Below are positions 1-5,854 of a stretch of 5,854 nucleotides of DNA, in pieces (the first letter of the stretch is position 1; each line of letters opens with the position of its first letter). Under the pieces are notes generated by a model that was not told the DNA's origin, made no database searches, and saw only the letters and a list, made by a program, of their open reading frames with translations. Made by a program: the position numbers and the translations under genes. This DNA comes from Candidatus Sulfotelmatobacter sp. (GTDB lineage Bacteria; Acidobacteriota; Terriglobia; Terriglobales; Acidobacteriaceae). Where the stretch lies: positions 1-5,854 of the forward strand of contig JASHRE010000213.1 in assembly GCA_030037515.1 (NCBI GenBank), in the 5' to 3' direction.

Positions 1-2
1 CC

Positions 3-1199
3 GACCTTCACGTCCATATGAACTATGGCGGCACCTATCGCAATACGCCGGCGAATTTGGTCGCACAGGCGACCGCCGAGAATCTTTTTCTTGTCGAAAA
101 CCTTGTTGTCAATAAAGAACAGCGCGTCCCAGACATTCGCTACTTCCGAACCACGCCCGATCCGGCGTCGACCGCCGGCCATTGGCTTCTTCATGGCCAG
201 GAATTTCACACGCCTTACTGGGGCCACCTGGGATTGCTGCATCTGACAGAGAACTTTCTGCTGCCGGATTATGCGTCATACAGCAACACATCGGCAGCGA
301 GTCTGTTTCCAACGAACGCTGCCGTTGCCGATCTGGCGCACCGACAGCAGGCGCTCGTCGGTTATGTCCATCCCTTCGACATCGCGGTCGACCCGGCGAA
401 GGATCCCACGCTCACCAATGGAGAACCGCTGGATGAGGCCCTCGAACTGCCGGTTGACGTTGCATTAGGCAAGGTCGATTACATCGAGGCTCTGGGGTTC
501 AGCGACCACCACCTGACGGCCTCGATCTGGTATCGCCTGCTCAACTCGGGCTTCCGCTTGCCCGCAGGAGCAGGTTCCGACACGATGGCAAACTACGCTT
601 CCTTGCGGGGTCCGGTCGGCCTGACTCGCGTTTACGCGAAGATTCCAAAACCTCCCGTGAGCACACAGCAATGGTTGAATGCCCTCAAGCGCGGACACAC
701 CTTTGCAACCAACGGACCTCTTTTAGGTTTCACTCTCCGCGGAGCGGAAGCGGGGGACGAGTTGAAACTCGCTTCGGGAGAAAATCGAGTTGGGTTCAGC
801 GCCTGGCTCCGTTCCTTTGTGCCGGTCGACCACCTGGAAATCGTTTGCAACGGAGGTGCAGTTCAAGTTTTGAAATTGAGTGGCGATCGACAATCTGCGA
901 ATGCCGAAGGCACCATCCCGATTTCGCAAACCGGATGGTGTCTGCTGCGGGCATTCAGCGACAAGCCGGAACCTCCGGTGCTGGACGATTACGTTTATGC
1001 GACGACGAGTCCAATTTACGTGAACGTAGTCGGGTCTTGCCTGAGGGCGCGAGACGACGCCGCCTTTTTTGTCTCTTGGATTGATCGCCTGGAACAGGCA
1101 GCCCATAACAATCGCGATTGGAACACGAAGTCTGAGAAAGCCACAGTTTTCGAGACCTTAAATCAAGCCCGCCAGGTCTATATCAATTTGGAAAGATAG
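3..1199 (+). CDS. CehA/McbA-type PHP-domain metallohydrolase, 5' end outside the window
   Basis: C-terminal part of a metal-dependent hydrolase of the CehA/McbA family (PHP fold), whose studied members include the carbaryl hydrolases. The frame is open to the window edge and reads D-L-H-V-H just before the ATG at 18. That HxH is the first metal-binding motif of PHP proteins, so the ATG at 18 is an internal Met and the true start lies upstream. Counting that Met as 1, likely metal or active-site motifs are HGQEFH (59-64) with H70, GYVHPFD (115-121, H118), SDHH (162-165) and GAGSD (184-188, D188). A conserved GHTFATNGP lies at 226-234. The C-terminal part is a probable beta domain with YATTSPIYV (327-335) and DDAAFFVSWIDR (346-357). 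Full-length relatives often carry a large N-terminal region, some with beta-propeller repeats, which would be off the window. The substrate is unknown; family assignment is confident. The gene ends in TAG with no clear terminator after it. Confidence 0.85.
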   Translation, partial: DLHVHMNYGGTYRNTPANLVAQATAENLFLVENLVVNKEQRVPDIRYFRTTPDPASTAGHWLLHGQEFHTPYWGHLGLLHLTENFLLPDYASYSNTSAASLFPTNAAVADLAHRQQALVGYVHPFDIAVDPAKDPTLTNGEPLDEALELPVDVALGKVDYIEALGFSDHHLTASIWYRLLNSGFRLPAGAGSDTMANYASLRGPVGLTRVYAKIPKPPVSTQQWLNALKRGHTFATNGPLLGFTLRGAEAGDELKLASGENRVGFSAWLRSFVPVDHLEIVCNGGAVQVLKLSGDRQSANAEGTIPISQTGWCLLRAFSDKPEPPVLDDYVYATTSPIYVNVVGSCLRARDDAAFFVSWIDRLEQAAHNNRDWNTKSEKATVFETLNQARQVYINLER

Positions 1200-1280
1200 C
1201 GAATGCTGTCCTGATACGCCGTGAGGCAGAGAAAGAAACTCAGATTTTTCAGGCCTAACGGTTTCAAGTTCTGATAACTG

Positions 1281-1324
1281 TCGGGCATTGACTGCGGCGC
1301 CCGAAAGCGGAAAAATCCTCGGGC
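1281..1324. repeat. Three TCGGGC/GCCCGA half-sites around the candidate promoter
   Basis: TCGGGC at 1281-1286 and its exact reverse complement GCCCGA at 1299-1304 form an inverted repeat with a 12-base gap that straddles the candidate -35. A third copy, TCGGGC, lies at 1319-1324 just after the candidate -10. The same region can also pair 1299-1304 with 1319-1324. This could be a regulator binding site or a hairpin in DNA. No T-run follows, so it is not a convincing terminator for the gene upstream. Confidence 0.3.
1288..1316 (+). promoter_or_regulatory. Candidate sigma70-type promoter of the Rieske oxygenase gene
   Basis: TTGACT at 1288-1293 matches the -35 consensus at 5 of 6 positions. After a 17-base spacer, AAAAAT at 1311-1316 matches the -10 consensus at 4 of 6, including the important second A and final T. 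Transcription would start about 45 bases before the ATG at 1371. The spacing is ideal but the -10 is weak, and acidobacterial promoters are poorly characterised, so this is a prediction only. Confidence 0.35.
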
Positions 1325-1359
1325 CTCCAATTTTCTTGTCGCAACTGGAAAAGCGCATC

Positions 1360-1364
1360 AGGAG
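1360..1364 (+). promoter_or_regulatory. Ribosome binding site of the Rieske oxygenase gene
   Basis: AGGAG lies six bases before the ATG at 1371. This is close to ideal Shine-Dalgarno spacing and fixes the start of the oxygenase gene. It is the clearest ribosome binding site in the window. Confidence 0.75.
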
Positions 1365-1370
1365 CAGATC

Positions 1371-2471
1371 ATGATTTCTGAAACTGACGATGTGGCTAAG
1401 ACTTTACCCGCGCGCTATTACACCGATCCTGCGGTTTTCGACAACGAACTGAGGCGCTTTTATTCCGAGATGTGGGTCTGCATAGGCCGGTCCAATCAGA
1501 TTCCGGCGCCGGGGGATTATTTCCTGCGAGAGATTGCGGGGGAAAGCCTGATCGTCGTGAGGGAGACGAAGGACACCATACGAACGTTCTTCAACGTGTG
1601 CCGACATCGCGGTACGCGCATTTGTCCGGTGACGGAGGGGCACTTTGCCGGACACATCCAATGCGGCTACCACGGCTGGAAATACGCGTTGGACGGTCGC
1701 CTGCTGGGAGCTCCGCACATGCATGAGATTTTTCGCCGGGAACAGTATCCATTGCACGACGTAGATACAGATGTGTGGGATGGACACATTTTCATCAACA
1801 TGGCGAAAACGACTCAGTCACTGAGGACGCAGTTGGCCGACTTGCCCCAGAAATTTTCGCACTGGCGAATGGGCGAACTGGCCCTCTACCGTCGCACCAG
1901 CTACGACGTGAAAGCAAACTGGAAGCTCATCCTGCTGAACTATAACGAATGCCTGCATTGTCCCGTATTGCACCCAGCACTAAATGCGATTTCGGACTAT
2001 CGATCGGGTAACAACGACGAGCCGAATCTCTCCTACATTGGGGGCTCCATGGAGTTTCGCGATGGCGCGAGGACCATGAGCACAGACGGAAAGCTGCGCA
2101 GGGCCTACCTTCCTGGATTGAGCGAACAGGAGTGCAGCAAGGTGTATTACTACGCGGTTTATCCCAACTTGCTTTTGAGTCTGCACCCCGATTACATGAT
2201 GACCCACCTGTTGTTTCCACGGGCTGTGGATCGCACGGAAGTGATTTGCGAATGGCATTTTGATCCCGCTGAAATGGCTAAGCCTGGTTTCGAGGGCGAC
2301 GACGCAGTCAGGTTCTGGGATGAAACCAACCGGCAGGATTGGTGCATTTCCGAGTTATCTCAGGCGGGAATACGATCAAAAGCGTACACGCCAGGGCCGT
2401 ATTCGCCATCGGAGAGGCTGCTGTGGGCCTTCGACCAAATGATCCTAGAACGTGAGAAACCGGCCTCCTAG
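1371..2471 (+). CDS. Rieske [2Fe-2S] aromatic-ring-hydroxylating-type oxygenase, alpha subunit
   Basis: Complete 366-residue Rieske non-heme iron oxygenase, a cytosolic enzyme that would insert oxygen using electrons from a separate reductase. The N-terminal Rieske domain (about 30-145) has the cluster ligands C77-R-H79 and C98-G-Y-H101. The catalytic domain has NYNECLHCPVLHP (190-202), giving mononuclear iron ligands H196 and H201, with D323 in NRQDWCISE the expected third ligand. E193 sits where many ring dioxygenases have the bridging Asp; Glu at this site is known from the carnitine oxygenase CntA. The end, YSPSERLLWAF..., matches the family's usual C-terminal signature, so the protein looks whole though at the short end of the family. 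There is no beta-subunit, ferredoxin or reductase gene in the window, which fits an alpha-only oxygenase whose electron partner is elsewhere. Start chosen from AGGAG at 1360-1364. Substrate unknown: ring hydroxylation or demethylation/C-N cleavage are both possible. Confidence 0.92.
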   Translation: MISETDDVAKTLPARYYTDPAVFDNELRRFYSEMWVCIGRSNQIPAPGDYFLREIAGESLIVVRETKDTIRTFFNVCRHRGTRICPVTEGHFAGHIQCGYHGWKYALDGRLLGAPHMHEIFRREQYPLHDVDTDVWDGHIFINMAKTTQSLRTQLADLPQKFSHWRMGELALYRRTSYDVKANWKLILLNYNECLHCPVLHPALNAISDYRSGNNDEPNLSYIGGSMEFRDGARTMSTDGKLRRAYLPGLSEQECSKVYYYAVYPNLLLSLHPDYMMTHLLFPRAVDRTEVICEWHFDPAEMAKPGFEGDDAVRFWDETNRQDWCISELSQAGIRSKAYTPGPYSPSERLLWAFDQMILEREKPAS

Positions 2472-3106
2472 CAACGCGTTATGTCGCCGAGCATCCCGAC
2501 GAATTCGGTGTAGACGTGAAGCGTGTCGTGGTCGCCGGCGACAGCGTAGGTGGCAACATGGCAACTGTTGTCGCACTCCTTGCCAAGCAAAGGTCCGGTC
2601 CGCGAATCGGAGGTCAGCTTCTTTTCTATCCCGTGACCAATGCCGACTTTGAAACGGGATCGTACAAACAGTTTTCCGACGGTCCGTGGCTGACGAGGGC
2701 GGCTATGCAATGGTTCTGGGACCAATATCTTCCAGATCACAGCCTGCGGAAAGATCCCACTGCCTCTCCGCTAATGGCGTCGCTCGAACAACTCCGGGAT
2801 CTGCCGCAGACACTCATCATCACCGCTGAGAATGACCTACTACGCGATGAAGGCGAGGCGTACGGCCGCAAGTTGATCGAAGCCGGAGTCGAGGTAGTAG
2901 CGACACGGTACAACGGCACCATTCACGATTTCGTCATGCTAAACGCCCTCGCCGATGCTGCCCCGACGCGGGCGGCTATACTGCAGGCGATAGATTTTCT
3001 GAAGAGAAAGCTGAACACTCTCTCCGTACCTAACGGTAGGCGGCTCGCGCTCATCGGCTTATCGAACCTTTCCGGGCCCCTGAAAAAAGAAGTTCGGATC
3101 CCGTAA
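2456..3106 (+). pseudogene. HSL-type alpha/beta-hydrolase (esterase/lipase) lacking its N-terminal part
   Basis: Remnant of a hormone-sensitive-lipase-family carboxylesterase (alpha/beta-hydrolase fold 3). Family-like sequence, LATRYVAEHPDEFGVD, begins at about 2468, upstream of the only possible start codon in this frame, GTG at 2516, which has no ribosome binding site. Counting that GTG as residue 1, the catalytic triad is present: S10 in GDSVGG (usual form GDSAGG), D107 in ENDLLRDEG and H137 in GTIHDF. The N-terminal cap and HGGG oxyanion-hole region, roughly 90-100 residues in a normal protein of about 300-340, are absent, and the DNA where they should lie encodes the Rieske oxygenase. 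A TGA at 2453-2455 closes the frame. After about residue 168 the frame runs on some 27 residues beyond the usual family end (NGRRLALIG...), so the 3' end may also be altered. Most likely a non-functional deletion product; if translated from 2516 it would give a 196-residue protein unlikely to be an active esterase. Confidence 0.75.
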
Positions 3107-3113
3107 CCAGTTG

Positions 3114-3156
3114 CATCGACTATCGATGGAGTGACATGACAGCCGATCGGCTCATG
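3114..3156. repeat. Two small hairpins between convergent genes
   Basis: CATCGA at 3114-3119 pairs with TCGATG at 3123-3128 across a 3-base loop. Seven bases on, CATGA-CA-GCC at 3135-3144 pairs with GGC-TCATG at 3149-3156, with a GATC loop and a 2-base bulge; its core AGCCGATCGGCT (3141-3152) is a perfect palindrome. They lie just after the hydrolase remnant and downstream of the permease gene on the other strand. They could end or stabilise transcripts from both sides, but neither is followed by a T-run on either strand, so they are not called as terminators. Confidence 0.3.
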
Positions 3157-3261
3157 CCGCGACAATTCAAAGGCAGCCCGTTCCTCTTGGTCGCCTCGAA
3201 TAAACTAGGCACCACTTCGGAACGTGGAGAAGGAAACGCTCGGATCAGGCTCGCATTTCTT

Positions 3262-5697
3262 CTACTCGCAACGTAATGCAGTGATGGGATTCCCCCGGAT
3301 TACGCGCTGCGTTGGGAGTGAAGAGGCCAACAAACCGACGAAACAGAGGAACACCAAAACAGATACCAGAATCGCTGGATCAGTTGGGTGAACACCAAAG
3401 AGCAGACTCGAAAGTAGAGGGGTCATGCCGACGGAAAGCGCAGATCCAACCAGGCCACCCAAAATCACCGCGGGCATGCTCCCGCGTAAAACCATCATCA
3501 TGATTGCACGCCGTTGGGCGCCTAGAGCCATGCGGACACCAATTTCCTTCGTGCGCTTTGTCACGACGCTGGCGGTCACACCATAGACCCCAATACAGGA
3601 AAGCAACAAAGCAATTACTCCCAGTGATCCGCACAGGATAGCAACGAAGCGGCTTTGCATCCGGGCGTCGGACACATAGTCATCCATGGGGCGGACTTTC
3701 GCGATAGGAAGGTCTTTATCAAGCTGCGACATTTCCTTCCGGATCGAAGGGATAAGTGCTTGTGGAGACGCTTCAGCGCGTACGGTAAAAAACATATTGG
3801 CTCTAACGGCCATGGCATATGGCAGGTAGAGCTGTGGACGAACCTGATTTGTCAGCGAATGGTATTGAACATGCCTCACAACACCGACCACCTCGGCCAC
3901 ATCCCGATTAAAGTCGCCATTCACCACATTCAGCCTCTTACCAATGGCGTCGGCATCCGGCCAAAGTTGTTTCGCAAGAGAATCATCAACGATCACCACC
4001 TTACGATTCGCCACCTCGTCAGATGTGTCAAAATTTCTCCCGGCGACGAAGGTGATGCCAAGGCTGTCAAAGAAACCTGGCAAAACCGAGCGATGATCCG
4101 CCATCAGCGTATTCTTTTCCTGTTGCGGTGCCCCTTCGCGCCAGAAATAGTCGTACCAATTAGGAAGGCTGTCATCGAATGGCAGATGAGAAACGACACC
4201 AACCGAACGGACGGCAGGCAGGGTTGAAATCCTTCTCTGCGCTTCGCGAATGAACTGAGTCGCCAGCTGAGGAGTCGGATAGCGTACAGAGGGTAGTGAA
4301 ACTTGAAAGGTTAGCACATCATTGGGATTGAATCCGGGTGCAACGCGCAACACATTGATAAATGTATGAATCAGCAGTGCAGAGCTGGTCAGCAGGACGA
4401 ACGTCAGAGCAACCTGACATCCGATCAGTAACTGCCGGGAGAGATGCTTGCCCTCAGTGGTGGTTCTTGAGGCTTCTCCAAGTACGGAAGCTGGTTTCAA
4501 GCCTCTTGCTCCCAGTGCCGGAGATAGCCCAAAGAAAACTCCGCAAAGCGCCGACACTATCAAATTGAAGACCAGCACCGTGACGTTAAATCCAGTTGGA
4601 GTCGTTCGCGCAATGCCTGCCGGTTGCAAAATCCACAAAATTCTAAGGATTCCAATGGAGAGAGCTAACGCTACCGCGCCGCCCAAAAATGACAAGAGAA
4701 TACTCTCGGTGAGTAGCTGGCGAAAGATTCTCGCTGGTGTCGCCCCTAGCGCCGCTCTCAGTGTTATCTCGTTTCGGCGCTCGTTCGTGCGCGAAATAAG
4801 CAGCATCGCCACATTTGCGCACGCGATCAGGAGAACGAACCCGGTTCCGGCAAACAGCGCAAGCAGAGCAGGTCGGGCGTTACGGGCGACGTCTCCTTGC
4901 AGTGAGAGTGCCTGTAGACCAAGGTTCTGCTCTGAATATTCGCGAAACTCAGACCGCAGTTGCGCTGCGATGTTATCCAACTCGGCCTGCGCCTGTCGCA
5001 CCGCTGCACCATCCCGAAGGCGTCCTATGATTCGAATGTAACTCTGATCGCGGGATTGTTTTGCCAGGTCCCATTGAAACGGAACGTATACGTCGACATT
5101 GGGTGGAACGCTTGCGCCTTCTGGGAAGATGAGCTTGAAGCCAGCGGGGAGTACGCCCACAACAGTGCATAATTGTCCATTTACAAGTATCGACTGCCCC
5201 ACTATTTTCGCGTCCGACTCATAACGTCTTCGCCATAATTCGTGGCTGAGGACCACCACCGGCGACCTGCCGCCTCCTTCTTCTCGAGGCAAAAAGAATC
5301 TTCCCACGTGCGGGCCAGCGCTTAGAAGGGAAAGAAAATTCGAAGTGACCAACCCTAGCTTGACCTGCTCAGGTTCCCCCTTGCCGGTCAATGCTCCGCT
5401 TTGCACCCAGATCCCGGCAAACTGGTCGAAAAGACGGCTGCGCTCGCGTAGCGAAATGAGCTCGGGACCGGAGGAGGGCGCGCGTTGTTCCCTTCCGAAG
5501 GCAGACCATATGACAGCTAGTCGATTTGACTCGGGATACGGCAAGCGCTGGAGCAGAACTGAGTTGACGACGCTGAAAATAGCGGTGTTGGCCCCGATTC
5601 CAATCGCGAGGGTAAGAATTGCCGCTAATGTGAAGAGAAGTTTTCTTCCCAGCATCCGACCGCTGTAATGTAGATCTTGCCGTACCGTATCAACCAT
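3262..5697 (-). CDS. ADOP-family ABC transporter permease (MacB/FtsX-like, duplicated)
   Basis: Large inner-membrane permease of 811 residues from the ATG at 5697. It matches the acidobacterial duplicated orphan permease plan: two MacB/FtsX-like halves in one chain. Residues about 18-46 are the first membrane helix (LTLAIGIGANTAIFSVVN), followed by an extracytoplasmic MacB core domain to about 275. Helices follow at about 278-302, 328-357 and 370-395 (first FtsX domain). The second half has a helix at about 422-447, a second core domain, then helices at about 682-708, 740-763 and 771-792. The two FtsX domains share the motif RRNEITLRAALGA (307-319) and KRTKEIGVRMALGA (714-727), direct evidence of duplication. 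No ATPase or MacA-like adaptor gene is in the window, as expected for orphans; cargo is unknown. Start: the ATG gives the usual N-terminus (VRQDLHYSGRML) and has only a weak GGGA upstream. The frame stays open to the window edge, with a GTG at 5817 adding 40 residues (851 in all), so a longer protein cannot be excluded. Confidence 0.88.
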   Translation of the reverse strand: MVDTVRQDLHYSGRMLGRKLLFTLAAILTLAIGIGANTAIFSVVNSVLLQRLPYPESNRLAVIWSAFGREQRAPSSGPELISLRERSRLFDQFAGIWVQSGALTGKGEPEQVKLGLVTSNFLSLLSAGPHVGRFFLPREEGGGRSPVVVLSHELWRRRYESDAKIVGQSILVNGQLCTVVGVLPAGFKLIFPEGASVPPNVDVYVPFQWDLAKQSRDQSYIRIIGRLRDGAAVRQAQAELDNIAAQLRSEFREYSEQNLGLQALSLQGDVARNARPALLALFAGTGFVLLIACANVAMLLISRTNERRNEITLRAALGATPARIFRQLLTESILLSFLGGAVALALSIGILRILWILQPAGIARTTPTGFNVTVLVFNLIVSALCGVFFGLSPALGARGLKPASVLGEASRTTTEGKHLSRQLLIGCQVALTFVLLTSSALLIHTFINVLRVAPGFNPNDVLTFQVSLPSVRYPTPQLATQFIREAQRRISTLPAVRSVGVVSHLPFDDSLPNWYDYFWREGAPQQEKNTLMADHRSVLPGFFDSLGITFVAGRNFDTSDEVANRKVVIVDDSLAKQLWPDADAIGKRLNVVNGDFNRDVAEVVGVVRHVQYHSLTNQVRPQLYLPYAMAVRANMFFTVRAEASPQALIPSIRKEMSQLDKDLPIAKVRPMDDYVSDARMQSRFVAILCGSLGVIALLLSCIGVYGVTASVVTKRTKEIGVRMALGAQRRAIMMMVLRGSMPAVILGGLVGSALSVGMTPLLSSLLFGVHPTDPAILVSVLVFLCFVGLLASSLPTQRVIRGNPITALRCE

Positions 5698-5740
5698 TGC
5701 GGCGATCCCGAAGGTGCCCGTGTCTGGGGTTGATTCTGGT

Positions 5741-5759
5741 GCTTGCATCTCTGGCAAGC
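5741..5759 (-). repeat. Perfect 6-bp inverted repeat upstream of the permease
   Basis: GCTTGC at 5741-5746 and GCAAGC at 5754-5759 are exact reverse complements separated by 7 bases. In RNA from the permease strand this makes a hairpin with loop CAGAGAU, about 45 bases before the ATG at 5697. It could be an untranslated-leader structure or an operator, or simply part of coding sequence if the permease starts further upstream. Confidence 0.3.
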
Positions 5760-5778
5760 GATTTGAACAGGCGGGGAC

Positions 5779-5799
5779 GTCTCTGTTCGTCTCAGAGAC
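5779..5799 (-). repeat. Perfect 7-bp inverted repeat upstream of the permease
   Basis: GTCTCTG at 5779-5785 and CAGAGAC at 5793-5799 are exact reverse complements with a 7-base spacer. The spacer length equals that of the neighbouring repeat at 5741-5759. The arm sequence is also repeated in that neighbour's loop, so the two can pair in alternative ways. Its role is unknown. It lies about 80 bases before the preferred permease start, and no convincing -35/-10 pair was found on the minus strand here. Confidence 0.3.
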
Positions 5800-5854
5800 A
5801 GACTGCTCTTCCGGCACACGATTTTGCGGCTTCTTGGTTCGGTTGATTCCCTCG

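Noticed and set aside
671..1106. Overlapping frames on both strands inside the metallohydrolase gene (671-1084 plus, 723-1106 minus)
   Set aside because: They overlap a conserved coding region in other frames and carry no recognisable domain.
18..1199. ATG at 18 as the true start of the metallohydrolase
   Set aside because: The codons just before it encode the conserved DLHVH metal-binding motif of the PHP fold, so the gene must start upstream of the window.
1281..1324. Rho-independent terminator after the metallohydrolase gene
   Set aside because: The stems are only 6 bp with 12-14 base loops and no T-run follows; the position over a candidate promoter fits a regulatory site better.
2516..3106. 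Intact small esterase gene starting at GTG 2516
   Set aside because: There is no ribosome binding site, family homology continues upstream of the GTG, and the oxyanion-hole part is missing, so a truncated remnant is more likely.
3655..4227. 190-residue plus-strand open frame opposite the permease
   Set aside because: It lies wholly antisense to a clearly homologous permease, shows no recognisable domain and has no good ribosome binding site; it is a by-product of the permease's codon use.
4448..5041. 197-residue plus-strand open frame opposite the permease
   Set aside because: Also fully antisense to the permease; its Ser/Arg/Ala-rich composition is typical of the reverse reading of a coding strand, with no domain.

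Overview
The window looks like chromosomal DNA of a soil-type Acidobacteriota (Solibacter/Bryobacter-like). This is inferred from gene content. The large minus-strand gene has the domain plan of the acidobacterial duplicated orphan permeases (ADOP), and the first gene belongs to the CehA/McbA PHP-type metallohydrolases, which are abundant in such genomes. No sequence search was possible, so the taxonomic call is tentative. No mobile element, CRISPR array, tRNA or rRNA is visible.

Layout. Positions 3-1199 (+) hold the C-terminal part of a CehA/McbA-type metallohydrolase that enters from outside the window. A 171-base gap (1200-1370) contains a plausible promoter, a symmetric hexamer repeat and a good ribosome binding site. 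Positions 1371-2471 (+) encode a complete single-component Rieske [2Fe-2S] oxygenase alpha subunit. From about 2456 to 3106 (+) lies the back two thirds of an HSL-type alpha/beta-hydrolase. Its front part is missing, and its homologous sequence begins exactly where the oxygenase gene stops, so it reads as a truncated remnant. Positions 3107-3261 are a short convergent gap with two small hairpins. Positions 3262-5697 (-), possibly extending further upstream, encode an ADOP/MacB-FtsX-like permease. The last 157 bases lie upstream of its most likely start and hold two perfect short inverted repeats.

How the genes fit together. The metallohydrolase, the Rieske oxygenase and the esterase remnant all face the same way and all belong to families that act on small organic molecules. 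A small catabolic or detoxification cluster that has lost part of one gene is therefore reasonable, but no substrate can be read from the sequence. The permease is convergent and probably unrelated. I found no convincing new biological system. The most notable points are the oxygenase/hydrolase junction, the possible operator upstream of the oxygenase, and the paired hairpins upstream of the permease.
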